Shown: one piece after another, positions 45,682-58,329 of the stretch
Layout: every line of letters begins with the position of its first letter
Position numbering within the stretch: the stretch's first letter is position 1
Assembly (NCBI GenBank): GCA_024704765.1
Contig: JAKMXF010000122.1
Span: forward strand, 248,001-312,000
Length of the DNA stretch: 64,000 nt
From: Oopsacas minuta
Lineage: Eukaryota; Porifera; Hexactinellida; Lyssacinosida; Leucopsacidae
Direction: 5' to 3'
Program-made: the position numbers and the translations under genes
The notes under the pieces: model-generated
Told to the model about the DNA's origin: nothing
The model's database searches: none
What the model saw: the letters and a program-made list of their open reading frames with translations, nothing else

Positions 45682-47012
45682 TCAGGGCGTTCAATAAGTC
45701 TTGTGGGTTATGATATATCTTAGGAATTAGTCAACTAATTTATCTAACTTTCATATATTGTAGGCCCTTATAGTTAAACTCCATATACTGAAAGTTTCAG
45801 ACTTATTCAATACAAAATAAAAATTTTTGAGATAGATACTTGTAGTCAATTTATACCCACTGTTGAATTTATCGCTTCAAAGGATGATAATTTCAACCTC
45901 AAATGGCGAGCTTAGATAGAGTTTCGCACAATACTCAAGATCCAGCCAGTACAGATCTTCAGTGAGTTACAGGAGATATTGTGTGTGGATTGCTCTTCCA
46001 GATCTATGGAGAGCGATGGGCTGCCCGTTTTGGATCTGGTGATGCTGATGTCACAGATTTGCCTCGATCTGGAGGACGGGTATCCGCCACCAATTCAGAG
46101 AATAACGCACTCATTGAAAGTATGGTCATGGAAGACAAGTACATTACTGTCAATCAATTACAACAAAGTATGGAGATTTCATCGGGAGCTATTCATACAA
46201 TTCTGACGACTGAGCTTGGCTACCGACCGATTTGTGAGAAATAGGTCCCGCATAAGCTCAGTGAGAATCAAAGGTTGGCACGACTGAATATTGCCAGGAA
46301 ACACTTGGAAACTTATGAGAACTGTGACTCTAGACGCCTAACAGAGATTATTACTGGTGACGAGACGTGGGTGTACTATTCAACACCATATAGCAAGTAT
46401 AAGAAGCGATCATGGGTGAGGGGCGACGAACAACCGACGAAATTCCTAGGCCTGACTTCAGAAAACCTAAAATTATGTATACCATCTTCTTCAGTAGTCA
46501 TGGAATTGTCTTGCAATTACCTTGTGAGAGTGGCAAGGCTGTTAGTGCTACTTTCTTTACAGAGCAAGTGCTTCTAAATTTGATAAAATATCTAGAAAAG
46601 TACCGCCGAAAACCGGAACTCGAGGAATGAAGATATTAATTAATAACGCCAGTTCCCATATAGCTAAGCTTACCAAAGATTCCTTGGATGTAGAAGGGTT
46701 AGAATTACTTCCCCATCCACCATACTCACCAGACCTAGCTCCGTGTGCTTTTGGCTATTCCCCAAGCTTTAAATCTACCTTCAAGGCAAAGATTTTAACA
46801 CATTAAAAGCACTCGGAAAGGGCCTGTACCAGTACCTCAAATCCATCCCCGAAGAAGAGTACAGATATGTGTTTTACAAGTGGGTGGAAAGGTTAAAACT
46901 TTGTGTATCTGCAGGAGGGGATTACTTTGGATATATGATATAGTGAATTAGTGTGTATAGTGTTTGTATCATATTCTATGATATCACCCGCAAGACTTAT
47001 TGAACGGCCTAG
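45682..47012 (+). mobile_element. Mariner element (1,331 bp), catalytically dead
   Basis: TIRs TCAGGGCGTTCAATAAGTCT at 45682 and the inverse ending ACTTATTGAACGGCCTAG at 47012, with TA at 45680-45681 and 47013-47014. A few TIR mismatches indicate an old copy. Confidence 0.88.
45903..46935 (+). pseudogene. Mariner transposase with lost second and third catalytic Asp
   Basis: FGSGDADVTDLPRSGGRVSA, LIESMVMEDKYITVNQLQQ and SSGAIHTILTTELGYRP form the DNA-binding part (46035-46230). ITGDETWVYYSTPYSKYKKR (about 46350) holds the first Asp. In a shifted frame IMYTIFFSSHGIVLQLP follows. The second motif is INNASSHIAKLTKD (about 46635), with Asn where Asp is expected, and the third is PPYSPDLAPCAFGYS, with Ala instead of Asp. 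With at least two frame breaks and a stop at 46241, it is inactive. Confidence 0.85.
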
Positions 47013-47014
47013 TA

Positions 47015-49325
47015 CTGACTAAATATGGAAGTATTAAGTCATCATGTCTGTAAAAAATCCAAATTCCATATTAGGAATTTCAAGAGACTCGAGGCACGAA
47101 TTGCACCAGATTACTATCCCAAAGCGACAAAAAAGTTCCAGCGTCAGAAAATAAATCCTTTACTATGTTTGGGGTGAACCAAGGGTAACAAATTATTTAT
47201 ATTTTAGGTATTTTTTTAATTCGAGGCAAGTTGTGCCGAGTTTATTAAGTCGCTTAGAAACCAATCACACTATAAAATTTAGCTGTTGATAATTTAAGCT
47301 AACCAAAAAACTAACCTATTGCCTAGCTACTGATGTAGCGAAGCGAGCTAGTAACATTAATATGCATTTATAAATATCACAAACTCATCAATTGTCTCGA
47401 AGGTTCCTGAAAGAGGACATAATTAACTATATTTTCTGTAATTCTAATCCAAAATGATGAATTGATAAATGCTGCCCCATTGTGATGAGGCGAGATAATC
47501 TGGGCTCCTTATGATGGGCTTGAGAGCCCAGGTTAACACAACTTTAACAAAATATGATAATAACTTGCATATACTAGTGATTAGAAACGAACAAACATGG
47601 CCAATGGCAAAAGGTGGAGTACAACTGATTGCTCTGCTTGGTGTTCTGCTACCCAAGATCACACAGGCGTTACGCCAAGGGTCATTATGAGATAATATTA
47701 TTAAACTACTTGTAAATAAATTGAATATTCAGTCACCAGACTGAAGAGTTCTGGATTTGATGGAATTTTCAAATCATATCAAATCGAATCAAATATATGA
47801 AATGATTTGAATAAAGAAACGCACAAGTCTATCAGTCATGGGGTGGTCTGTCAATTGTTGAGTCGGTTGTCAATCTTCAACTTTGTTAATGAATTTAATC
47901 ACCTGGACGAGAGAGCGTAGCAAGCGAAATACATTTATGTTGTATAGGGATTGATGCAACGAAGGTTGGCGTATATGTTACATTAATACTTGTGAATGGA
48001 TTCAGGGCTTTAAGAACAGATGTGTCGCCCAGGATGCAGATCCCCTAGTCACATTCGGTAGATGCTGCGCCCGTGATATGATGATTACTATAGTGCTTCC
48101 CACTCTTGGGCACTTGAAAGGTAAAATGATTTCTCATTCATTTCCATTTATTCTAGATATCTAGGAATTAGTGTATGAGTTTTTGTATTACAAAAACTTT
48201 AACATACCATAGTTAGGGAATTAGTTGATCACCTAATTAACAATCGTGATCACGACAAAAATCTTCATTAAATAATGGCCAAAAGGATCGTAATTATGCT
48301 CAGGATCAATATTCCAATCACTTTCCTGAAGATTAACATGTATGCACCTCTAATAGGAGATGGTAAATTATTTGTATCCTTCCGTTCGCACAGGCATGAG
48401 AAACCTACAAGTTCGAATACCATGAAAATAAGTAAATACATTTATATACATTTCGGGGTTCATATTCGTAAATTGTCTTATTATATGTGCAGTAAATGAT
48501 CAAATAAGTATAAAGAAAAATGATCGCGATATTCCATTAGATCAATGTTTATAAAAGATTTGAGATCATCCTCCGATAGTCAAAAAATTGATCCTGAGCG
48601 TGCACAAGCGATCAGTGATGTACTAATGCCTTAACTAATACTCAGCTTATATATTACGAAAATAGGACTAACTGTAGCTCGTAAATTTGTAACAAAGGAT
48701 GCAGTTTTAGCTGAACAAATCCCAATAAATGGTTGCTTTGGTTTAGAAACAGTGCTTTGTGCAGAATAAATTTTATTATATATATGTAGAATATCAAATT
48801 TTATAGCAATATCTTGTAAAAATTTCAGGAATATTCCAAAACATGTGGCTAGTAAGTAAGTAATTAGTAAATACATCCTTAGATGCAAAGGAAATATTGC
48901 ATGAATAATGTCAAAGTGAATATTTGAAGTGATCTAAACATAATTTTGTACAAAACACTAAAGAATTGTTATACAAAAGTAGCCTAGTTGTTGGGTTACG
49001 CTGGAGACCAATTAAGTCATTTTGATGAAAATTCAATTAAAACGAAGGAACGCAAAATTTATGGTTAATAAGAATAGCCAATTCACACAATAATCATCTA
49101 TCCATACCCTTGTAAGTTGTAATACATTTTGATATGAAATAAGTGAAAAATATTGCAAATCTTGAGAGTCAAATCCAATAGCAGAGTTAAAATACAACAG
49201 TACAATACATTTATACAGCACTTCTTCTAGACTATCTGTTCCATAATAATAGCATCAAAATCTGATCTGAGAGTTCATTGGGCATCTAAGTCCAATTAAT
49301 ACAATTAAAACGCAATTAATCTGTA
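47015..49325. other. Gene-free stretch of 2.3 kb
   Basis: No gene, RNA or complete element identified. Short open frames (47444-47662, 48275-48499, 48631-48888) show no family features. Words such as 'gtagcgaagcgagctag' (47336) and 'gagcgtagcaagcga' (47913) hint at an old palindromic repeat but do not resolve. Confidence 0.3.
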
Positions 49326-49329
49326 TGTA

Positions 49330-49700
49330 TATATTTATCGATGCATCTATATATATGATCGTAGATCCAGAATTGGTTGAAGAAATTGTAAGACACGAAG
49401 GGGATGACTTTTGGCTTAAAGGAGTTTATGGGCCTGGTTGGGACAAGTTCGAGTCTTGGACGAAAATATGATGCCATTGTCACTTTTTCGATTTGGAAAA
49501 ATCACAATATTAACCACTACTCAGGAAGTATGCATGATACATGTTGGAAAGTTGAATCACAGGTAGTCCTCAATGTGACAAATGTCCCGAGGTCAAGATT
49601 CTGATCAAAACTAACTCATCATTGGATTTTTATGTCCTCATAAATCTACTAAAAATGAAAAGTATCAAATATTTGAATTTCAGGATTTCTGAAACCTGAG
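49330..49700 (+). repeat. ~380-bp dispersed-repeat copy
   Basis: Reads TA-rich tract, 'ccagaattggttgaagaaatt', 'gggcctggttgggacaagttcg', 'agtcttggacgaaaa', 'aatcacaatattaaccacta', 'atacatgttgga', 'gacaaatgtcc', 'aaaactaactcatcat', ending near 'gaatttcaggatttctg'. It aligns over its full length with 56045-56395 and, inverted, with 22548-22930. Confidence 0.7.
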
Positions 49701-50822
49701 GCATAAGGGCACAGAATACTAAGTAGAGCAACGTAAGAGCTGCAATAATTGAAGTAGGAAGTTCCTTTTGGCTGCTTAAAGCAGTAGCTTCGAAATGTTT
49801 TCCAATTCGTTCGGATTTCGAGGATATCAGAGCTTCTTTGGTGGATTCTTCACCATCAACAGTCTCAGCAGGCTGCTATGAACTGTAGTGAGCAAAAATT
49901 AGTTACACCGAGTATTCCCCATGTCAAATAAGTATGAAGAATCAGCAGTAGTCACTTTCTTTGGATCAAATATGCTAAATAAAGAGACAAGTATTGTGAA
50001 AAACCGGCCTGATATGTTCGATTTCAGAATCGTGACGAAAGATTTAGCCACTCGTTCTTGGGAGGTAGCGATGCTTTCTGTAATGATCTGGATGTTGTAG
50101 CTTCTTCTATATCATCATTTGCATCATTTATTTTCAATACCAATTTTTCAGCAGGTCATATGACATGAACAAGTGTGTTGAGTGAGGTCAGCCAGAGAGG
50201 AGATAGCTGTCAAATCTATTCTCTTTATCTGGAGAGCTCTGCTCAACTTGGCAACTTGTGGCAGAGCATAATCGAGAAATACATTACCGACACAGTTCAG
50301 GGGTTACAGGGCTCTGCTGATACCTAGAGCTTCAGGTTCATATGTCAGCTCATAGATGTCGTTTAGAACGTTCACAATTGCGCTGTAGCTGGCTTATAAT
50401 GCCTTCATACCGCTTTCATGTGCCAGCGAACGAGTATATAACGGATTTCCAATCTGCAGATCTGGTATATCATCACCCACGCACCTATTTGAGACACTTA
50501 GCTCGCTCGGGAGAGCAGTGGAGAAAAGTCCAGAATGTGGCGAGAGGGACGTATACTCATATTCAACTAGTAAAATTAGCCGCTTGAACACATGCAAATT
50601 GAAGAAAGAGAAATGGCAGTGTACGAATACAACATGATGCGAATTATTCTTCAGGAGGCTCTGCATAATAATATGTTTCCCAGAGAGAGGTCCTGCTTCA
50701 TCAAATCCCATCCCAACGAGCTTGTTGATCTGTATGTTCTTGTCTTTCATGGACTTGATGAGGACAGAATAGATGTTTTTGGCATCAAGGGAACCATCTT
50801 TAAGAAGGATTCAACAGGTCAG
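49690..50822 (-). pseudogene. hAT transposase relic of the ZNF862/ZBED type
   Basis: On the minus strand it starts SLDAKNIYSVLIKSMKDKNI, then KLVGMGFDEAGPLSG (hAT catalytic-domain block with the conserved Asp, GFDGAxxxSG in relatives), and VFVHCHFSFFNL (the VHC-H block). The frame 50750-50394 is open; beyond it, to about 49700, are fragments such as LFSTALPSELS, RSLAHESGMKAL and LLMVKNPP with stops. The 5' zinc finger and the C-terminal dimerisation region are missing or unreadable. No TIRs or 8-bp duplication were found. Confidence 0.72.
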
Positions 50823-51292
50823 TGGCGGCGCTAGCTTGGGACTAGATGGGGCTACCAACGAGATTTTTATCAGCCCTCAATTATCCCCATCAGCTAAGCT
50901 GGACTATCACTTTATCTAACTAGCACCATACGGATAATAAATTAGCAAACTATTGATTCCTCAGTTGTGAATCGATTATAATGGAAAATTATTGATTATT
51001 GATAAGATCTAAGTTGGAGAAGCTACCAAATTATTGTAATGCCCACAATTGTTGTGGCACGAATTTTATGACACAAACTGTGATCTTTAAAATGTAAAAT
51101 TGTGAATTCTTCTAAGATCTGGGTAGGATGAAAGTTAACCAAAATGAGGCAATTATTGTACTGTAATATTAAAACATTGTGTAATTAAGACGCTGATTCA
51201 TAATGGATTGTATAAAAGGGAAATAACATTATATATTATTAATAAATATTTTAGCTTTACTACAAACACGTTTTACTACATTTCAAATTCAA
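50823..51292. other. Spacer between the two hAT relics
   Basis: No feature supported. AGTGGCGGCGCTAGC at 50821 resembles the ends of some hAT elements, but no partner was located. Confidence 0.3.
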
Positions 51293-53054
51293 ATGGATTC
51301 CTTTGAGAAGAGAAAGCGTGATGAGATTGAAGTGAACCAGCCAGAAACAACTCAGGAATTTGAAATGGAGGATTTAATAATTTAATATCCAGAAAATATT
51401 TACACTCACGAGCCTATACGTGCAAAAACGGCGGTGGATGTCTCTGTGGAGGGCGTCCCAGATATTGCACAGAATCTGTCTGAAGATCCAAGCAGCTGAA
51501 GTCAATCACTTATAAGCAAACCATGTTAGTCGGTCAAATGCGTTGCTTTCATAAAGGGTGGTACGTTGGTAGAGCTTGGCTTGAGTATTCTCAAATAATC
51601 GATGCCATGTTTTGCTATCCTTGTAGGTTATTTCAGGTAGCTGGTACTGGTCATAAGTTAAAGTGGACTTCTCTAGGTTTTTACAATTAGAAAATTGCGA
51701 TGGAGAAGAAAAATGGCATCAAACTTCATGAGGAGTCGTTATCTCATCTTGATTCAAAGCTCAAATGGTCAGGATACAAAGGTAGTCTTCCTACAGGAAG
51801 CATTGAGGTCATAGTTAGAGCACTGAGGGTGCAAGCTGTTCGAGATAATAGGCACTATATAAAAACAGTGGGTCAGGTAACCACTCACTGTGCTGTACAA
51901 GACCTTCCTCTCAGAGGTCACCGTGAGGGAAGATTGGTAGATGATATGGATGAAATCATTGACTCTGAGTTCAACTGCGGATCTCGAAATAGTGGGAAAT
52001 TTCTCGAAATTCTTACTGCGTTTGGTGTCCACGACAAGGTTGTCAAAGAGAAACTCAACGGACGTAGAAATGCTCAGTATGTTCATCACTCCATCTAGAA
52101 TTCGATATTGTCTATTCCAGGAAATTCTAGAAGAACTAAAGACGGCGAAGTATTTTTCTTTAATAGCGGACGAATCTAAAGATTGTGGGAAAATTCAACA
52201 AATATACGTTTGTGTAGATATGTCTATGAGGGTGTGTCGCATGAAGATTTCTTCAACTTCATCATAGCAGAAGGGGTAGACGCGAATTCGATCATGGAAA
52301 ATTTGAGTCATGTGCTGGCAGTTATGGGTGTCTGCTCTCGTGATCATATGGTTGCCCAGTGTAATGATGGTGTTTCAACAATGAGTGGACGATTACATGG
52401 TCTACAAGCACTTATGAGGAGTAAAGTATGCCCGATGGTCTTATATGTGGATTGCTGGGCACACAGGCTCAACTTTGTAGTGGTTGCTTGCTGCCGAAAT
52501 ATCGACAAAGCCGTGTCATTTTTTGCTAGCATTCAAAAGCTCTACACATTCCTCTCAATTTCAGTTCCACATGATTTCTTCGAGAAAACGTAGAAAGTCC
52601 TGGGTAGACATAAGGCGCAACATCGTGAATTGAAATCGTTTCCCAAAACTCGTTAGTGCTGTCAAGCAGAGGCTTTCTCTGCTGTGGCGCATGCTTTAGG
52701 AGCAATCATTCCTGCTACTGAGCATTTATGCTGAAGATACCAACGGGGATAGAAGAGCTGCAGCACAAGGTATCGTCAATTTTTATCGATACTGACTTCG
52801 TGGTCTGTCTTCAATTATTCAGAAAAGTTCTGACACAAACTTCATATTCGGCGGACTATATGCAGGATAAACACATGGCTATTAGCATTGCAGTTAATCA
52901 CATTGATGCACTCAAGATCTCTCTCTCTGGCGAGGATATATTGGATGAAATCTGGGATACCGCAAAGGCACTCTTAGATGAACACGCGATACCGCAGCCG
53001 ATAGAAAAACACCGTCGAGTATGTAGAGACGATGCTGTCAATTCTAGAGTGTAG
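51293..53054 (+). pseudogene. hAT transposase pseudogene of the ZMYM1/DUF4371 type
   Basis: It begins MDSFEKRKRDEIEVNQ. A TTF-type finger remnant follows: FCYPCRLFQVAG (about 51610) after RCFHKGWY. Open frames 51700-52098 and 52183-52593 give HYIKTVGQVTTHC, SLIADESKDCGKIQQIYVCV (DUF4371-like, in the other frame), MVAQCNDGVSTMSGRLHGLQ and MVLYVDCWAHRLNFVVV, the hAT catalytic-domain blocks. A third frame, 52728-53054, continues the C-terminal helical part but the dimerisation domain is absent. At least four frame breaks or stops occur (51384, 51499, 52097-52180, 52590-52730), so the copy is not functional. Confidence 0.8.
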
Positions 53055-56040
53055 GTCAAATCGAACCACAAATTGAGATTATTCGATCCAATTGTAATTA
53101 CGTATCCTGAAACTAACAACATCTGACAAATTAGTATTAAATCTAAGTAGACCAAGCGTGAAATAATAATAAAGATAGAAATCCTCAATGATAGTGTATT
53201 GCGGGATCCCAATAACGAAACTAAACTAAATCACAGAACGGAATTGAGTGAATAGAAAAAAATTAACCCCTAATCAATGGATCGAAAAATTAAACCGACA
53301 GTGTATTTGCTTGCGTGGAATGACGAATTTCAAATCAAATGTGTGAATATTGAATATTGTACTTGAGTATAATGGTGCATGTAGAAATTCTGTATATATG
53401 CTGGTACATAGAAGAACTTTTACGAATCAAATATTCCGAGTAACATACTCAGCAACCATTTCAAACAACAGTAGAGCCTCCCTACACGAAGCGATAATCC
53501 CCTACCATGGACAACTTCCTCGAACGGAATGAATGTACCATCAGATATGGAATACACGGTATCTTACAGCAAAAACAATATGAGGAACCACAGGCAATGA
53601 TTGGGGAAAACGAAATCTTAAGGAACTGCCCAGTCTGTTATTTTTAGTACACATACATAACACAAGAAATTCATATTTGTCTAAGTAGAATTCTGTCTAG
53701 TCTGAAATCTGATGTAGAGAAGCCACTTAGATCTCTACTCCAGTGAAAACTTAAGAACAATCTCTAAGGTAGTTACTGACTTATGAGGTGACAAATTCTT
53801 GAAGCGATATTATCTAAAAGGGTTAACCACCCCTTAAATTAAGCTAACCAACACAGACATGCGATAGAGAAGTAAATTAGCTACAAAATTAAACTCAGGA
53901 GATATGTTGATAGAGGGCTATATCCTCTAAGTTAAGTTCTGAGGACACGAATTTGCGATGAAACAGATATTGCAGTCCAAAAATCTGAGCAAAATAAATG
54001 TAAACGATTGATATACTATTAATAATACTGCGATAAAATGCGTGATCATATGATCTCAAAAGTGCTAAAATAGTTTTTAGTGCAGGAATTGGTTAAAATG
54101 TAGTGGTAAAATGTAGTGGTAAAATGTAACTGTAAAGACGGTAACAATAGTTGCCAACGCTCCTTTGGATTCCTATTGATCTTCAAAACAAGGACGTTTT
54201 AATAATTAGAAAATATTAAAACAGGGGTAAATTATACATCGCTCTATCCAGGGCTGGATTCAATTAATCTCCGCTACGTCAAATTAACAGCTATGAGAAA
54301 CTATAATCGGTTAACAAGTGGAAAATATGCTAGTGATGCATTCTTTCTATTGTCTCGAGAAGTACAAAATGGTTCATATACGAATTATTATAGTTAGTTG
54401 TGTAGGAAATCTAAAAATTTAGTTCATAATCAAACTTTCAATACTTTGGAAAGTTCCACATTACGATAGTATTTTTAATAGTAACAAGAATATTTCAATT
54501 TTATAAAAAAATAGAAGTATTTGACAGACAAATAATTGAATCAGGTGACCGGTTAACTTCTCTTATTGAAACTACTATAACCGTGGCAATAATTAGCTTA
54601 GGCAATCCAAACACCGTTCAATCAAATATATGAGAATAAATACCCTCGAACCCGCGGGCCCGTAGGATGAAGCCTAAGGAGGCTATTGGATTAACCGCTC
54701 ATGACCCTGAGAGTAAACAAGAACTATGACGTATGAAAATGAATATTTTGGAAAGATGTTAATTTTTTGATAAATAACTGTATACGGTCATAATTCATTG
54801 AAAAATTTGCATTAGGTTTCCAGATGTTTCTTTGGCTGTTCCCAAAATGGGCCTGGGAGGGAATTGCTGAATTCTAATATCGGTCCTAGTCATGTGGCTT
54901 GAGCAAAATTGTTAACAATCGGATAAAAGCATCAAAAGTGACGTAATTGTACTTTCTATGCTCAAGAACAATATTAAGAAGGAAACCACTTCCGACGGAT
55001 ACATTTGATCCCATCTTTCCTTTTTGAATAGCGGCTGTATGCTAATTAGCCGATTTATCCTTCAGGGGATAGTAACGTAGACGGAATTGTTGACGGTGGT
55101 CGGAGGTGGTGCGGGGTGATCCGGGGAGTTTTGAATTGTATTGAGCTATTAATTATTATTTGTCAGGTAACTCAAGAAAGAGATTAATATTTCATAGACA
55201 GTCCTAAATCTAAACACTACTACCTGAAATCATACAGAAATTAAATGTATTAAATATTCAGTACTATTTTAGGAATTTCATCCTACATTAGTCTGAACAA
55301 GTTTAAATGGAGCACATCATCCGAAGTGGTGCACTCCTCCATCGTGCACCAACATGGGTACCCCCTGCAAAGGGGTAATCTTTTCGAATTCATTGAATTA
55401 AGTTAGAACCACCAGATTCGTACTTAGCGCAAAATTCCCAGCAATTTGATGCGTCACTTGACAAATTGCCGATAACTTGCCTGTAGCAACGCAGGAATGT
55501 GACTCAGGTATGTAACAACATGATATTCTCAATTTTCCTCAACCCCATTGAGTTATAACGCATTTGAAGCTTCTAGGCGAGTTGAGTCTAGCTATACACA
55601 TATCCACCTCCTAAAATATCTATAAATATCTATATCGACCTCGACGGTCCATAAATTTTCTTGATATTAATTATATGTTTACCATGAACACACGATGTAA
55701 TCGTCTGTTTTGTATATAATATACAGCAACACATTCAGTGCGACCATATCGTCAGTGTAAATTATTGGACTTAGAATTATGATGAATTTGCATTATAGAC
55801 TCTAGGTATCAACATTTTGTAATAATGAATGAGGCAGCATTGTAAAACATTGTACAAACTGTGACAAATATTGATAAATAGATGAGAAATATCTATTGGG
55901 ATGTTGAAGAAAAAGTAAATATTACTTCAACAAATTTGGATAATAGATGAATACAAAAAAAGAAGTAGACAATTGGATATTATATAACTAAGTCCACTTT
56001 GTACAAATGAAAATAACAAAGTAAGGGGAGGCAAGAGGGC
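53055..56040. other. Gene-free stretch of 3 kb
   Basis: No supported gene. A tandem pair 'ggtaaaatgtagt' occurs at 54105-54125. A local GC-rich knot at 55325-55385 contains two short palindromes (GTGCAC, GGGGTA/TACCCC). No element ends were recognised. Confidence 0.35.
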
Positions 56041-56044
56041 ATAT

Positions 56045-56395
56045 TAGCATGTCAAGAACTGATTGAAGAAACTGGAAGACCCTCAGGAATGAGTTATGGG
56101 TACAGGGGTATTTTAGGCCTGGCTCGGACAACTTGTACTCTTGGACCAAAATTCACAAATATTACGAAATTATGAAGTGGTTGTCACCATTTTGATTTTC
56201 CAAAATCACAACATTAACCACTACACAGCCAGTATAAATGATACAAGGTTGAAATTTTAATCATAGGTACCCCTAAATGTGCCAAATGTCCTACATCATG
56301 ATGCTCACTAAAAGCTAACTCATCATGGGATTATTTCTCCTAAAACTTTACAAACAAATTAAAATTTCCTAATTTCGAATAATTTTAGAATCTCA
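56045..56395 (+). repeat. ~380-bp dispersed-repeat copy
   Basis: Contains AGAACTGATTGAAGAAACTG, 'ttaggcctggctcgg', 'tactcttggacc', 'aaaatcacaacattaaccac', 'aaatgtgccaaatgtccta' and 'aaagctaactcatcatggga' in the same order as 49330-49700. Confidence 0.7.
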
Positions 56396-57709
56396 TAATA
56401 TTCGAGACGTGAAGTGGCTAGATGGCTAAGCAAAAGCGACATAGCATCTCCAGTGTCACCATAGAAGGCCTTTGAATGTAATTCGGATGAACCATGAACA
56501 ATAATACTTTAACTCCGAGGCATTTAGTGCCAAGGGTGTAGTGCAGGAGAGCTGCGCTGCTCCCTCACTTTAACTTGATGAATTATCATCATATTTTAAT
56601 AATTGAATTTGGTTATCCGAATTTGCCATTCGTACCCAAGTAGACTCCACTTATCAGTAATAGGGTCACATCGGATGTCATTTTCACCCGATTAAGCAGA
56701 TTAAACTTGTCGGCCCGGTTACCCGGAGTTTTTTTATCATCGCATTGCACTGTTTCTTGCCAAATGACCCAATTAACCATGGGAAATTTTATCAATATGG
56801 CATCCCATTGAATATGCAAAACATGGCTAAGACATCATAATTCTGCTATCGTAGTCGAGGTTTGAAAGGTAAAACTTAAACACCAACAAAGGATGACATT
56901 ATCCGGAACTGTTGCTAGTTTAAATTACCTGTAATATGGATAACTACATGTTTCAGTAATAGAAAAATAACTTTGTTCTCACATATTTACTTAAAATTTT
57001 CTCTATAAGCGCTCACCACTATATTTTTGAGTACTGCATCACTGCGTGGTGAAGAGTAGATCCCATCGCCTAGCGACGAAACGCATAAAGAAATGTAGTT
57101 GTATAATACTTAAGTCAACATGAAGGCCTAAGGTGCCAGGCAGCCACCTAGTATGTTATTGGATTGGCTAGCAAAGTAACTATGTGAGGTATGCCAATTA
57201 ATGTATTCCAACATATATAAATATCGTCAGTCGTGATTTAGTTGCGTGATAGCCATGTTTGGATGATTTGGTTATTATTTCGAGTCAATATTATTCATGT
57301 TTTCACCAAGGGTGAATCATTTTTCGTGTATGGTATTGAGTGTGAAGTGGTTGCATTCGAAATTGTTGGGATGGTTGATGGGTTGTGACACAATCCTCCA
57401 ATGCTATGTCATAGCATAGTATACAAGCGCACAACAGTAACATGTGGATTTTCGACCAGGGATCGGTTACCCGATGGTAACAAATAATTGTAGGCTTAAG
57501 CTGTTTTGGGGTAACTATAGTGTCTAAGTGATTTTTAAGCATTCTAAATAGAATAATTCGCTTGATTCAGGAATAATTAAGCGTTATAGTGCACACCCTG
57601 TATAATTCAAAAATTACTATAATACAAGTAGTGAGATCATGATTGAAAAATCCAAAAACTATACAGTGAGCAACGAGAATACTACAAGTAATATCAATAC
57701 ACTCTAGTA
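56396..57709. other. Gene-free stretch
   Basis: No supported gene. CACACCCTGTATA at 57591-57603 looks like one Tc1-type terminus next to TA, but the matching left end was not found, so it may be a solo end. Confidence 0.3.
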
Positions 57710-57777
57710 CAGTGTTTCTCAACCGTTGGCTATGGACACATTATCAAAATTCTGTGGACCCCGGGTAGGGAAACACT
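57710..57777. mobile_element. Very short hAT-type MITE candidate
   Basis: CAGTGTTTCTCAACCGTTGG at 57710 has the look of a hAT terminus (CAGTG, TTCTCAACC) and pairs with GGGAAACACTA at its other end, 68 bp in all. The flanking eight bases CTCTAGTA (57702-57709) and TTTTAGTA (after 57777) agree at six positions, as an aged 8-bp target duplication would. Confidence 0.5.
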
Positions 57778-58329
57778 ATTTTAGTAGATGCAAGGCGTTC
57801 CCTTAACAAAGACTCATCATAGACAATATTGAAGCCGGAATCCAAGAATCCGGAAGTATTGAACTCCAGAATACGCTTCTCAAGTCAAAAATTATACCTC
57901 GTTATCCTGAACCTAATAACAGAGAAAAGAAGCTAGAGATTCCACTAGTAACATGACAATCTAGAAAAATTCACAATTAATTATATTTTTCAACTTTCGA
58001 TTTTCGGTACATTTGAAAGTAACCATAGAATTGGAATTTTAAACTATATTTGCAAATAACAATTCCCAGTTACGAAGAAAGCTTCTGAAAATAAACCACT
58101 TACACCACAAAATGAACATAGTTCACTCCATAATTGACAATAAATGACACCAATAAGATTTTCATCGATAAATCGACAAATTCTTTCCAAGAAGGAACTA
58201 TAGATTCTAGGACAACCTCAGAAGGACATTTCAAACCTGTCAATGAGTTTGAACTGACATAGTGTTTAGGTTCATCGACAAGTATACTTATTTCAACAGT
58301 TAAGTATTCTCGGCAAATACGACATGGTT
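57778..58329. other. Short gene-free stretch
   Basis: No feature supported; likely flank or decayed 3' part of the P-element-like copy on the minus strand. Confidence 0.3.

Noticed and set aside
51769-52089. Minus-strand open frames over 51.7-53.2 kb
   Set aside because: Antisense of the hAT (ZMYM1-type) coding blocks on the plus strand.
57591-57603. Tc1-type right terminus CACACCCTGTATA
   Set aside because: No matching left end within several kb, so no element can be defined; kept only as a possible solo end.
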